A stretch of 64,000 nucleotides of DNA. Origin: Sodiomyces alkalinus F11 (taxonomy: Eukaryota; Ascomycota; Sordariomycetes; Glomerellales; Plectosphaerellaceae). The notes under the pieces are model-generated. The model had not been told where the DNA came from. It searched no databases and worked only from the letters and a program-made list of their open reading frames with translations. Made by a program: the position numbers and the translations under genes. The DNA lies in the NCBI RefSeq assembly GCF_003711515.1, contig NW_021167082.1, positions 528,923 through 592,922 on the forward strand. Direction: 5' to 3'. Each line of letters starts with the position of its first letter. Within the stretch, counting starts at the first letter, position 1. This document shows, piece after piece, positions 51,244 through 61,877 of this stretch.

Positions 51244-52017
51244 ATGACGTCAACCCAACCCCCCAGGAGAAGAATCCTCGGCTTCTCAACAAAAATGTAC
51301 TTCTCCCACGCCCGCACGAAATCCTACCTCTCCTCCATCCTCCCCCACCTCACCGCGGAACAAAACGCCCAATCCGTCTCCTCCCTCGACCTCTTCATCA
51401 TCCCCGACTTCCTCTCCCTCCCCTCCGCCGTCTCCCAAACCCGCGGCTCCCCACTGCTCGTCGGCGCCCAGGACTGCCACTGGGACGACACCGGCGCCTT
51501 CACCGGCGAAATATCCCCCGCCGTCCTAGCCGAAGTGGGCGTCCGCATCGTCGAACTGGGCCACGCGGAGAGGAGGCGGCTCTTCGGCGAGACGGACGAG
51601 TCTACTGCCCGCAAAGCCGCCGCCGCGGCACGGAACGGCCTGATCCCGCTGGTCTGCGTGGGGGAGGTTTCGCGCGGGTCGGTCGACGAAGCGGCCCGGG
51701 AGGTCGCGGGACAGGTGGAGGTTGTGATGCGGGCTGTGCCGCGGGACAAGGAGGTCGTGTTGGCGTACGAACCGGTTTGGGCTATTGGGGCTGCGGAACC
51801 TGCGGCGGCGGACCATGTTGTTGGTGTGGCGACGAGGTTGCGTGCTTTGAGCTGTGTTGCGGACCGGCGGGGGCCCGTGAGGATCGTGTATGGGGGGAGT
51901 GCTGGCCCTGGGACATTTGCCAAATTGAAGGATGGGCTGGATGGGTTGTTCCTGGGGCGGTTTGCGCATGATCCGGAGCAGTTCTGGAAGACGATTCAGG
52001 AGGTGGCTACGGCGTAG
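51244..52017 (+). CDS. Triose-phosphate isomerase paralogue (EYI1-like)
   Basis: A single-exon, 257-residue TIM barrel. Catalytic residues are all in place: Lys17 in FSTKMY, His107 in ELGHAERR and Glu176 in AYEPVWAIG, with the phosphate-binding IVYGGS near the end. It differs from glycolytic TIM: the Asn of the N-x-K motif reads Ser, and loop 6 ends AIGAAEPA instead of the near-invariant AIGTGK. Those changes suggest a different, bulkier substrate. In erythritol pathways a TIM-like enzyme (bacterial EryH, Yarrowia EYI1) converts L-erythrulose-1-phosphate to D-erythrulose-4-phosphate. The gene follows the erythrulose/dihydroxyacetone-type kinase on the same strand, which supports this reading. 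No intron, whereas housekeeping TIM genes of ascomycetes generally have some. A cytosolic location is expected since no targeting signal is seen. Confidence 0.88.
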   Translation: MTSTQPPRRRILGFSTKMYFSHARTKSYLSSILPHLTAEQNAQSVSSLDLFIIPDFLSLPSAVSQTRGSPLLVGAQDCHWDDTGAFTGEISPAVLAEVGVRIVELGHAERRRLFGETDESTARKAAAAARNGLIPLVCVGEVSRGSVDEAAREVAGQVEVVMRAVPRDKEVVLAYEPVWAIGAAEPAAADHVVGVATRLRALSCVADRRGPVRIVYGGSAGPGTFAKLKDGLDGLFLGRFAHDPEQFWKTIQEVATA

Positions 52018-52338
52018 GGGAACTGTGAAAGAATATCAAGTAGGGGCTTACGATGATGCATGGTCACATTTTCTCACGACGGCGTAGCACAGGAGACGAG
52101 AATCAGTGTGATAAAAAGAAAAAGAAGAAAAAAACCCAAAGCCATATCCAAGAGATGACGCTTATTATAATAAAGACTGAACAACCAGATTCCCTTCCGT
52201 CTATCCCAAGTTTACCAAAGATGCCGAAAGTCAAGAATAAATTCTCTGTAGAAGGTCGAGAAGGACACAAAGCGGAATATATGTGACATATCGTGAGGCC
52301 CAGTGTGCCCCATGTGATTCCCACAAACGACACTCAGT
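52018..52338. other. Convergent 3' region, TIM paralogue and GH17
   Basis: About 320 bp of A-rich sequence between two converging genes. Nothing coding. Confidence 0.6.
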
Positions 52339-53637
52339 TTAGAAGAGGGTGAAGACGCCGGCGAGGAGGGCCAGGCCGACGCAGGTGAGGGCAGAGAAGC
52401 CACGGCCAGAGATGGCGGCCGAGTCGTCGTTGTTCTCAGCGGCGTCACCGTCGTCACCGCCGACAACAGGCTCCCGATCCGGGCCGGAGTCGGAGTCAGA
52501 GTCAGAGTCAGAGTCCGAATCCGAGCCAGAACCAGAACCAGACCCAGAGCCGGCGCCGGAGCCGGAGCCGGAGCCGGAGCCCGCACCCGAGCCCGAACCC
52601 GAGCCAGGGGCGGAGGTCGGCTCATTGGGGCCGGCGCTACCCGTGCTTGATGGCAGGGACTCGCTGGGGACGCTGGTGGGCGTGTCAAAAGTGGTAGGGC
52701 AGGTCAAATTGAAGAGGGGCTGGGTGTTGAGGTCCTTGGTGATGGCGAACTTCATGGTGTTGTCCGGGTTGGAGTCGCGCAGGATGTACCAGAAGGTCGG
52801 GGTCTTGCCGAAGAGCTGGCGGCAGCCGACCTCGTCCCAGTAGTACTTGGCGTTCTCGACCGAGGCCTCGGCCTCGTCCCAGTCCGGACCCGAGGCGGGC
52901 CAGCCGGTCTCGGTGATCCAGACGGGCTTGTCGCCGACGACGGCGAGGGCGGTGGCGTACGAGCGGTCGAAGAGAACCGGGGCGTTGCCGATGGAGTTGC
53001 CCTTGCCGGACTCGTAGTAGGGGAACGAGTTGACGCCGACCCAGTCGACGGCGTCAAGGACGGGCTTGTTGGTGGTGTTGGGCCAGACGTCCCACGTGTC
53101 GACGTGGCCGACGGGGACGCCGGCGAGAGAGGTCTCGGCGAAGGCGTCGCGGAAGTCCTCGATGAAGCCCACGAGGGCCTGGGGGGAGTTGCCGAGGCCG
53201 GCTTCGTTCTCGATACCGGTGGCGGAGATGCGGTACAGGTCCTCGCTGCCGATGGAGATGCCGATGACAAGGTCGGTAAAGTCGGTGCCGAGGTTGTCGA
53301 CGGCCTTCTTCAGCGCCGTGATCTCCTTGTCGATGTTGTCGGTGCCCGAGGCCCAGACGCCGAGGAGGACGTTGGTCTGGGTCTCCACGGCGGCCTCGAA
53401 GGCCTCGATGGGCTCGTCCTCCGAGTAGGCCTGGATATTGGTGTACAGACGGACGGCGCTGAAGGTGCCCGGGGCGCCCTCGAGGTTACGGGCGGTGTTG
53501 AACTCCTCCACGAAGTCCTTCTTGAATTTGGCCGAATGGTCGTCTTTGGTGGAGCCCGAGTTGAAGCCCAGGTAGTTTTGCTGAGCGGCCGCGCCGACAG
53601 CGGCGACGCTAGCCGTGAGGATAGCGGAAACACGCAT
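52339..53637 (-). CDS. GPI-anchored GH17 endo-1,3-beta-glucosidase
   Basis: A single-exon, 432-residue cell-wall protein. It has a signal peptide ([19 protein letters not shown]) and then a GH17 barrel starting with [10 protein letters not shown]. The proton donor is Glu132 in [11 protein letters not shown] and the nucleophile Glu243 in [14 protein letters not shown]17 enzymes of this EglC/Bgl2-like kind cleave or remodel beta-1,3-glucan of the wall. The C-terminal 120 residues are a linker of Gly-Ser, then Asp-Ser repeats (coded by a GAGTCA-type microsatellite), an acidic patch, and a hydrophobic end ([16 protein letters not shown]) that is a GPI-anchor signal. The start at 53,637 is required by the signal peptide; a longer in-frame extension to 53,937 lies in the leader and was rejected. 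Length is normal apart from the linker. Confidence 0.92.
   Translation of the reverse strand: MRVSAILTASVAAVGAAAQQNYLGFNSGSTKDDHSAKFKKDFVEEFNTARNLEGAPGTFSAVRLYTNIQAYSEDEPIEAFEAAVETQTNVLLGVWASGTDNIDKEITALKKAVDNLGTDFTDLVIGISIGSEDLYRISATGIENEAGLGNSPQALVGFIEDFRDAFAETSLAGVPVGHVDTWDVWPNTTNKPVLDAVDWVGVNSFPYYESGKGNSIGNAPVLFDRSYATALAVVGDKPVWITETGWPASGPDWDEAEASVENAKYYWDEVGCRQLFGKTPTFWYILRDSNPDNTMKFAITKDLNTQPLFNLTCPTTFDTPTSVPSESLPSSTGSAGPNEPTSAPGSGSGSGAGSGSGSGSGAGSGSGSGSGSDSDSDSDSDSDSGPDREPVVGGDDGDAAENNDDSAAISGRGFSALTCVGLALLAGVFTLF
52485..52612 (-). repeat. Coding hexanucleotide repeats in GH17 linker
   Basis: Tandem GAGTCA/GAGCCG/GAGCCC-type hexamers on the plus strand encode the Asp-Ser and Gly-Ser dipeptide repeats of the linker. 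All changes keep the frame, and copy number probably varies between strains. Confidence 0.85.
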
Positions 53638-54606
53638 TTTTACAGTGTTATATTTTTTTCTTCTCTTTTGCTTTCTTTCGCTTCGTTTGTCAATTGAGGA
53701 TAGTACACTCGGGAGGTTGAGGTTGATGAACAATATATAGTTGGTGTTAAAGGTCGATGAACGAGAGTGGATGGGTTTCCGGAAGCTAAAGAGCGACAAA
53801 AAAGAAGGATCTGAAAAAAAGAGCGGAAACCCAAGAGATGGAAAAGAGAGAATAACGATAAAAACAAGTCGTTGTAGAATAGGAGAGGTGTGTTTGGAGG
53901 AAAGGAAGAAATTGAAGACAGTGAAGATAGGAGCCAAGGAAGAGATTAGGGGCGCAGAGCGGAACGCGTAGTCGTCACGTGCGATTAGTCATGGAGTTCT
54001 AGACCTCGCATTCAGGGGGCGAAACGGGAGGAACGACAGTGTCAAGTCACGTGTTTACGGTTCTTCCAACAGGCTTAAATCCCTGCAGGAGCCAGGGGTT
54101 GATACAATGTGGGCGGAGTAATATTATGGAGGATGAAACGAGCAACGACCACCTCGTATTGTCGGTCATACCTACTACGAAGTACGAATACTTCGACTCT
54201 CATCGGGTAATTATAACCCATAGGCCATACGTAGGTACGGAGTTGGTACTCCATCCATACAGTAGGAAAACAGTGTAATTAAGACGAAGATGAGTCAGCA
54301 GAAAGGTATGAGTCAACTTCCGTCTCAACAGGCAGCCGCAAGGGAAAAGACCAGGAAGTCTTCGGAAAAAAGGACGTGATGCCACCAGCCTCCGCACAGT
54401 CATCTACTATACGTACATTCTCGGAGCCTCCCAGTCTCCCAGTCTCCCAGTCTCCCAGCCCACCTGGAGGCTGGTCAATCTGTGGACTGGATCTCTTACC
54501 AACCCCCCGCACTGGCGCTGAACGCCGTGAGAACGGCGGACCGAGGTCATGGGCCTCTTGAGATCCCAGCATAACTCTGTACCTTGTTCCCAATACCATT
54601 ACATCC
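53638..54606. other. Divergent promoter, GH17 and DUF1308 genes
   Basis: About 970 bp. Contains a 9-bp tandem CAGTCTCCC (about four units, 54,431-54,460) and GTACGAATACTTCG-type words. No gene recognised. Confidence 0.6.
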
Positions 54607-56529
54607 ATGGCTACAGATACCAAGTCTGTTCAGACCGGCGAGGCCGCCGCCGCTCAGGCCCAGTCTCAGTCTCAGTCTCAGTCCCGATCCCAAGCATCTG
54701 AGGACCTTGCCGCCCTTTCGCAGCATTGCCTTGACATGATGACCAATATCACCACCCTCCTCGACGAGCTGCAGTTGCTCAAGGCGGCACTGGACCAGCA
54801 ACCCGCCATTGGCTCGAAAGCTCTCCCCTGGAACCAGGCCGTGCCTGGCCTCGGCGCCTTTGAGCGCCTCGTCCAGTCCGAGAAGCGCAACGTCGAGGGC
54901 ATGCTCGGCATATGCGACTCCGCGCGGTCACTGCCCGACGACCCTCGTGATGCTGCTCACCCGGACGACCCGGATGTCGAGTTAGAAGCCGCTAACAAGA
55001 TGCTACGCCACAAGCTTGACGCATGCAACTACAAGTTTCACCAGATTGTGTGGGATACCGCCAAGAAATGCCATCGCCTGGCCGGACTGCGACGTGAGAT
55101 GCCCCGCTCGACTTCCAACCGCAAACGGGATACGGTTGTGGTGGATGTGGTCGGGAGTGGGGGTGGCGAATGGGTCAAGATCATCACTACCACGGAGCGG
55201 CGCCTCTTCTATGAGATGACCGACGCCGGCTGGGAGTGGGACGAGGTCGAGGTCGAGAACGACGGTGACGGTGACGGTGACGACCAAGCGAGCCCCCTTC
55301 CCCTCCCTGATGAAGGTGGCGAGAATGACATTGAGATACTTCGTATCACTCGTCAGCTCGTCACCGCTGCCTCCCTTGCCTACCACGAGTATCGTCATCC
55401 GACGGTGAGAGTCCTCCTTTCTCGCATCGCCCAAGGTCGGAATGCCCACGTGGACAGGCTGCTGAACCACGTTCGGACGCTTGGGGGGAGCAGTGTGCAC
55501 CTTGTGGTCGAGACGACGAACTCTGACTCCCACGCTGGTGGTCTCCTGAACCGACCCGTGCCGCCTATTGACGAGGCCACCGCCAACCTCGCGCATCGGG
55601 AACCGTTCGGTGACTTCACCGGGACGCTCAACGTCGACTGCTCCGTCTTCATGGCCTTGGCCTCCGATTTCAGCCACATGGAGATCCATCCGGGGTCGCC
55701 CCTGCTGCGTAACCACCAGCACCGGATCGACGCGGAGGACGAGGTCTCCAATGGGCCCCGCCTGCTGACCACACTCTACCCAGCCATAACAGGGCGGGAC
55801 CTCGTCTGCACGCAGGACGCGGCGGATACTTTTCTGAAGATTGTGTACGATATTGGCACCGACTCGGAGCAGGCACGCACTCGGGTTTTGTTCGGCAGCC
55901 CAGCTGATGATGACGATGACGATGACGATGACGCCGGGGCAGACAACGATGAGCGTAGGGACGCAGACCGACGCAGACGGCGCGACGAGCTCGCTGCTCT
56001 GTCCAAGTACCCCGTGCCCGAGGACCTTCGCCTCCCCATCCGGACGGTCGGGACGATCACCTGGCAGGAAGCCCAGCGGCTGGTTGGGAAGGGTGAGCTA
56101 CCGGAAGTGGCACTTGCAGTCGGGCGTAAGGGCTCGGGACTTAACGCCATGAACGTGTCGTCTTTCTTGTACGGGTGGAAAAGCCGGCTCACGACCATCA
56201 CGTCGAACTGGGAAGCGGCGAAACGGCTTCGGATGCTCATCGAAACGAGCGAGCCCCCGGGTCATGATGACAAGAAACCGGACCGGTCCGACGAGGCCGA
56301 GAGTGTCGGTGATTTTGGTTCGGGCTCGGGGGCGGGGGTGGTTGATAAGATTGGGGAAGAAGATCGGAGCCGGTTCGGGCCCGGTCCCCAAATCTGGCGG
56401 ATCCCGTTCGCGAGGAAACTACTCGCCAGGCCGCGGGAGGCGGGGGCTGAGAGGGCGCCTATCAAAACCAGGAAGGAGAGGAAGGTAGAACAGGCGACGT
56501 CTCTTGAACGGTACACAAAGACGGAATGA
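54607..56529 (+). CDS. DUF1308-like protein (C7orf25/UPF0415 type)
   Basis: A single-exon, 640-residue protein. The N-terminus has a Gln-Ser repeat (SQSQSQSQSRSQ) and then a helical region (LTNITTLLDELQLLKAAL-like) with conserved Cys/His/Trp (YKFHQIVWDTAKKC). The C-terminal half resembles DUF1308: LNVDCSVFMALASDFSH near residue 345, a Leu-rich helix, LVCTQDAADTFLKIVYD, a later TIRTVGT-type strand (LPIRTVGTI) and GLNAMNVSSFLYGW. The domain is thought to have a PIN-like nuclease fold, with Asp in NVDCS as a candidate metal ligand. Function is unknown in fungi and human. An acidic run of nine Asp separates two parts of the domain. No signal peptide or membrane helix. The family assignment rests on a few motifs and is moderate. 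Confidence 0.6.
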   Translation: MATDTKSVQTGEAAAAQAQSQSQSQSRSQASEDLAALSQHCLDMMTNITTLLDELQLLKAALDQQPAIGSKALPWNQAVPGLGAFERLVQSEKRNVEGMLGICDSARSLPDDPRDAAHPDDPDVELEAANKMLRHKLDACNYKFHQIVWDTAKKCHRLAGLRREMPRSTSNRKRDTVVVDVVGSGGGEWVKIITTTERRLFYEMTDAGWEWDEVEVENDGDGDGDDQASPLPLPDEGGENDIEILRITRQLVTAASLAYHEYRHPTVRVLLSRIAQGRNAHVDRLLNHVRTLGGSSVHLVVETTNSDSHAGGLLNRPVPPIDEATANLAHREPFGDFTGTLNVDCSVFMALASDFSHMEIHPGSPLLRNHQHRIDAEDEVSNGPRLLTTLYPAITGRDLVCTQDAADTFLKIVYDIGTDSEQARTRVLFGSPADDDDDDDDDAGADNDERRDADRRRRRDELAALSKYPVPEDLRLPIRTVGTITWQEAQRLVGKGELPEVALAVGRKGSGLNAMNVSSFLYGWKSRLTTITSNWEAAKRLRMLIETSEPPGHDDKKPDRSDEAESVGDFGSGSGAGVVDKIGEEDRSRFGPGPQIWRIPFARKLLARPREAGAERAPIKTRKERKVEQATSLERYTKTE

Positions 56530-59494
56530 TAGGGGACACATTTCGAAGGGCGATTCCCAGCCCAAAAGACTCGAGATCATGATGCATAGCGAAGGAGTAG
56601 CAGTCAGCGGGTTTTTAGCGTTTTTCTATAAATGTAGCGTAACAAGAGTAGAATTAGATTCAAGTGTCTTTTTTTCCCTTTTCCTTCCATTTTCCCCCCT
56701 TCTTTTCGCGTCGCTTGTTTTCACTCGTCCACTCGGTTCTTGGGTTACGTCTTGTCTCGTTGTTCCGACGGTTCGACCGCCGATTGATACAGAGCCATTG
56801 ACCTGTGTTTCATGTGGTGGTAGATGCACTGTAATCAATACTACAAACAGACGTCGACGGTGAGAGAGCCAGGGCCAGAAAACGGCATCTTTTGCGCGGC
56901 GGCAGGCTATCTGGCGTGTCCGTCCCGTTGGACATTACTACATTAGCTTCCTAGCCGGTACCAACTCTTCGAGAACCATTTTTGGAACAACCCAACACGA
57001 TTATTATTATTATTAACACACGTCTTACGTGTGTGTGTGTCCCCTTCGGACTGACTATTCTTGGCGTTTCTCTTGGCGAGTTGGTCATCCTTGCGATGTG
57101 AACACGGCAGTTCCAAGCTCAAGGCAGATGACTAAAAAAGGGGGCGTGGCTGTGGAAAGACTGTTATTTCTCGGTCTTCGGTCAAGAAGTTCCGTCGCTT
57201 CTCACTTCCAGCATTGAACATTTATTTCAGCCCGTTTCAACCTGGCCAAGTCTTCGGGACACGGACACCCAGCCAACCAGTAGGCAGCAAGACAGAGCGA
57301 GAGGGGTGTAAGACAGCGGGTATTTCACAAGGAATTGTTCATTTGTTTTGCGTGTTGGACAGGTCGAGGAGGGGGGATATGTGAAGCCATGGATAATCTG
57401 CTGATTGTCCGCAGTTGGAGGCGAGTAGAGAGCTTTCAAAAAGTCGTAGTTGGCTGGTTGCGACTCTGCACTGACACTGGCTCAATCCACAGGTTTAATC
57501 CACAGGTTGGGAATTCCACGGCTGGTATCAGAGGAGGCTCGAATAGAGAAAAAGAGAAGAAGAGAGTTTCGCCATCTCAGTCATGTGTTTATGAACGCAT
57601 CCATAGGTAGGTAGAGTTGCGTGCGTCCGTCGACATTCCGGCAGAGCCCATAGCAGAGCCCGCGGGGGAGACACGTCCGTTGCGACCCATCCTTAACCTC
57701 TCCCTCGGTTACGATGTCGCATGGCAGTGACATGTCATGGCATCCGCGTGAATCGCGCTGCAAGTAGATGGATATTGACCCGAGGGATGGGGAACAGAAA
57801 GGACGCCGAACGTGAACATAGTAGGTATCCGAGGATATGGATGATTGAGATGGTGGAGTAATGGAGATGGAGTACGAAGGTACCTACCTTACCTTAGGTA
57901 AGGTACCTAGTTCAAAGAGGAACTTGAGGTCGAGAAGCTGAGATGCATGGTGAGTAAAGTTCTGTAAACGTTTTAAGGGCAAAATGTATCGGTACTTTTG
58001 AGGCACTATTCCTGGATTTCGCCCAGATCTTTGCGATGGTACAAATCAGTCCACACAAGGGTCGAAGTGGTGTACTTTGACTTATTACCGAAACTGTTGC
58101 TTCCTCATTGTACCCGTAACTGACGCACCAAGACTGTACGAAGTAATTATACGAGGTACTCCTTCCGTACCTAAGGTATCTCTATGACGTCTTCGTACCA
58201 CCATACTCAGCATTCCCCAGTAATTACACACACGACTACCGAAGGGAAGGAACGATGGAGTCACGGGGCCATTGTTCGTGAGTTAGTCATCCTGTTCATA
58301 GCCGCACGTGTCAGAGGGCTTGGAACGGTTTCTTAGCTTCCCATAGCTCCCCGCCCCCCCGTAGTTTCTTTCCACCTCCACGCCTTCAACCGTCCTCATC
58401 GAATCTTCGAACGGCCCGTACAAATGACGTTACTTATCCGGCAGACTACCTAAGCTAAGGACCAACAGAAACGCCCCAAAAGCCGCCCCCTGTCGTTCTC
58501 CCCATCGTGCCCCGATGCAAACGACCGAGCGGGCTTGACTCTCATTGGAGCGCATCGAGGAACATTACCCTGCCCGTCTCCGCGTTGCCCCGTGGACCGC
58601 TTCTGGAGATTCTCCGGGTCTCATTGCCGAACACAAAGCTTGGTTGGTTGCAATCGGCTGTTCTTGCGTTGCCTCCCCAAAGCCACCAAAGCGGGAGCGG
58701 CGCCCAGAGGACGAAAGCCACCGAGAAAGCTCCCCCGCCAGCAAAAAGCGAGAAAAGCCACCCAATCGGCAGATTTAATTCTCCCGTCTCTTCTCCACTG
58801 CCGACCACCGACCTCGGACGTTGACTGGCGCGATTGGGGAAGAAGAAACAAAGGCACCACCAGCCCAGACAGACCGCAGATAGGTAACACCACAGTGACC
58901 GCAAGAGACTCGAGGTAGGAGACCACAAGAGACCAGCACCCAAGAAAAGAGGGGGGACCCCGGACTGGGGAATGGGGTAGGTAACATGGGAGAGAGAACG
59001 GAGTAGCAACCCTACACTTAGAACGAAAAAGAGTGGGGTGGGCGCATCAGCTACGGATCTGACCTCTCTCGACCTGTCTTGACCTCTCTTGACCTCTCTC
59101 CATCAACTATCCCCTGGTCAAGCCCCCGGGTATGTCCAAGGGTGTGGGGAAGAACACGAAGGGCCGGTGAAGCGAGTGAAGCAAGCGAGCGAAGCTCTAT
59201 TGGCCTTTTGTGACGATATATAACAAGCTGTCCTCCCTCTTTTTCCTTTCGGGATCTCCCAGCTTCGTGGGTTCCCAGCTGTCTCGGGTGTTTTTTTTTT
59301 TTTTTTTGTGAGCCTCCTCCAGTCTTGGCTTGACAGTGTGTGGCTTCGCCCATTTGGACCCTCCGTTGGTCTAATCCCAACATTGGTTGGATTTGAAGGT
59401 CGAGAAAAAGAGCTTCCTTCGTCGGTCTCTCGACCTCCCCCGTCTTTACGTACAAGATCCTGTCTTAGCTACGGTTTCTCCCAAGTCGCCCATC
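56530..59494. other. 3 kb gap without recognised gene
   Basis: Both strands were searched for joinable exons and none was found. Contains an (ATT)n run at about 57,001-57,014, a GT microsatellite at about 57,029-57,040, an AGGTACC cluster at about 57,878-57,910, CCTAAGGTA at about 58,170, and a run of 17 T at 59,291-59,307. The right part, with CT-rich sequence from 59,050, is the promoter and leader of the transporter gene. Confidence 0.55.
57878..57910. repeat. AGGTACCTACC/CCTTAGGTAAGG cluster
   Basis: Two imperfect palindromes back to back in intergenic DNA, of the same family as the 17,991-18,010 motif. Confidence 0.75.
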
Positions 59495-61302
59495 ATGTAT
59501 CGCATCTATAACATTTACGGTAAGTCCTCTCAGCGAATTGATAAACAGGCACACGAAGCGGGGAAAATCGACCGTGTGGCTGACTTTCCCCGTCCTGCTT
59601 AGTGCTCGCCGGCTTCGGCACCATCGGCGGCATGCTCTTCGGTTTCGACATCAGCTCCATGAGCGCCTGGATTGGCGCCAGGCAGTACACCGACTACTTC
59701 AACGACCCGGACAGCACCCTCCAGGGCGGTATCACCGCCTCCATGTCGGGCGGTTCGCTTATTGGCGCCCTGGCCGCCGGTTTCATCGCCGACCCTCTGG
59801 GCCGTCGCGGCGCCCTCCAAGTAGCCTCCGTCATCTGGATCATCGGCGCCATCCTGCAGTGTTCGTCGCAGAACGTGGCCCACCTCATCGTCGGCCGTGT
59901 CGTCTCTGGTTTGTCCATCGGTATCACCTCCTCGCAGTGCTGCGTCTACCTGGCCGAGCTCGCGCCGTCCAAGATCCGCGGCCGCATCGTCGGTATCCAG
60001 CAGTGGTCCATCGAATGGGGTATCCTCATCATGTACCTCATCTCCTACGGCTGCGTCATGACCGTTGACGGCCCGGCCGCCTGGCGCATCGCATGGGGTG
60101 TCCAGGCCATCCCCGGCGCCGTCCTGCTCGCCGCGCTCTTCTTCTTCCCCGAGTCCCCCCGTTGGCTCGCCGGCCGCGACCGCTGGGAGGAGACCCATGA
60201 GGTCCTGGCCAATCTCCACGGCGGCGGTGACCGCGACGACCCCATCGTCCTGGCCGAGCTCGAGGAGGTCAAGGAGGCCGCCCGCATTGCCATGGAGGCC
60301 AAAGACGTCAGCTTCTTCGGTCTGTTCGGCCCCAGGATCTGGAAGCGCACGCTTGCTGGTACTTCCGTTCAGATCTGGCAGCAGCTGCTTGGCGGTAACG
60401 TCATGCTTTACTACCTCGTCTACATTTTCAACATGGCTGGTTTGGTATGCATCATTTTCTAGTTTTTCTAGTTTTTTTCCTTCTTTTCTTTTCCTTTCTT
60501 TTTCTTCTTCTTTTTTTTTTTTTTTTTTTTGGGGGGTGTACGACATAACTAACACGTTCTTTTCAGACCGGAAACGTCGCCCTCACCTCCTCCATCATCC
60601 AATACGTGCTCTTCCTCGTCACCACTGCCTTCATCCTCCCCATCGTCGACCGCGTCGGCCGCCGGCCTCTCCTCCTGGGCGGTGCCATCTTCGCTTCCAT
60701 CGTCCACTTCGCCACCGCCGGCGTCATGGCCACCTACGGCTACCCCGTCGACTCCATCGACGGCAACGCAAACCTCAGGTGGGCCGTCGAGGGCGACCCG
60801 GCTCGCGCCATCATTGCGCTGTCCTACATCTTCGTCGCCATGTACGGTCTCACCTGGGCCCCCATCGGCTGGATCTACTGCTCCGAGGTCTTCCCGCTGC
60901 GTTACCGCGCCAAGGGCGTCGGTCTCTCGGCCGCGTGCAACTGGGCGATCAACCTGGCTCTAGCCTTCTTCGTGCCTCCGGCTTTTACGAACATTCAGTG
61001 GCGGACGTGAGTGGCCTCTTTACCCCCAACAGTTATATATGTCTAGGAAGACTAACATTGCCGTCAAAAACAGATACATCATCTTTGGCGTCTTCTGTTT
61101 CGCCATGACCTTCCATGTCTTCTTCCTGTACCCCGAGACTTCCGGCAAGTCGCTTGAGGAGATCGACCTCCTCTTCGACCAGAACCTCTCCGCCTGGAGG
61201 ACCGGGAGCAAGACTAGTCACCTGCACACTCGCGCCGCTGAGCTGGCTAATGAGAAGGGGGCAGGCGCCACCGCTACGGCGACTGAGGAAGAGAGGGCTT
61301 AA
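59495..61302 (+). CDS. MFS hexose-type sugar transporter
   Basis: Four exons, join(59495..59519, 59603..60444, 60567..61006, 61074..61302), 511 residues. Donors are GTAAGT, GTATGC and GTGAGT; the first exon has only eight codons. A 12-helix sugar-porter: GGMLFGFDISSMSAWIGA in helix 1, ADPLGRRG loop, GRVVSGLSIGITSSQCCVYL, the central-loop signature PESPRWL, IWQQLLGGNVMLYY in helix 7 (the Q-Q-x-x-G motif), DRVGRRPLL, GWIYCSEVFPLRYRAKG and the C-terminal YPETSGKSLEEID. The helix-1 FDIS and Q-Q motifs match fungal glucose/hexose permeases of the plasma membrane. Polyol porters belong to the same family, so erythritol import cannot be excluded given the cluster 7 kb away, but nothing in the sequence proves it. 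Intron 2 contains T20 followed by G6. Confidence 0.9.
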
Positions 61303-61877
61303 TTAAATTTAAGCTCTCGTTTTTTTAACGTTGAAAAAAAAAATCAATGCAACCTATGGTGATAAGAGAATGGGGCGTCTATATATACCATTGATGAGGG
61401 GGGGGGGCAGGAGACGGATGAACAACGATGAGAGTTGGAGCGTGTTGTGTTTGATTGAGCGCAGCGGACATCGTAGTCAGGCGAGGGCAAGATACCAATA
61501 TACCAAGCTTTTTTTCGTCATAATAACTATAAAGATTGAGGTAAAACAAAGAATAAGATCGTATATATATATATATATAGTAAGAGGGAGAATAGCGGTG
61601 ATCAGAGAAGACAGCTGATTGCGTGCCATGACTCGAATCAAACAAGAAACGAACAACACCCGCTGCCGCGACATGGAACATGGAAGCCATCCAAGTTTCT
61701 CCATCGATACCTGATTAAGACAAAAGACAGAAGGCTGTGAAAGAACTTGATGAGAATCTTCCCATCCTGAAGAAATCGGCCTCAACTCTCCGTGATGATT
61801 CACGTTCCCCGAACACCCCGAATTCCCATTAACATCCCCCCCCCCCCCCCCCCTTCTTTTCGCGTCCGCCTCCCGCC
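61303..61877. other. Convergent 3' region with simple repeats
   Basis: About 575 bp between converging genes. Contains a TA microsatellite at about 61,562-61,579, G9 near 61,400, and a run of 18 C at 61,836-61,853. No gene. Confidence 0.7.

Noticed and set aside
59599..60555. 318-codon minus-strand frame over the sugar transporter
   Set aside because: Antisense of transporter exon 2, extreme Asp/Glu/Gly bias, no motif.
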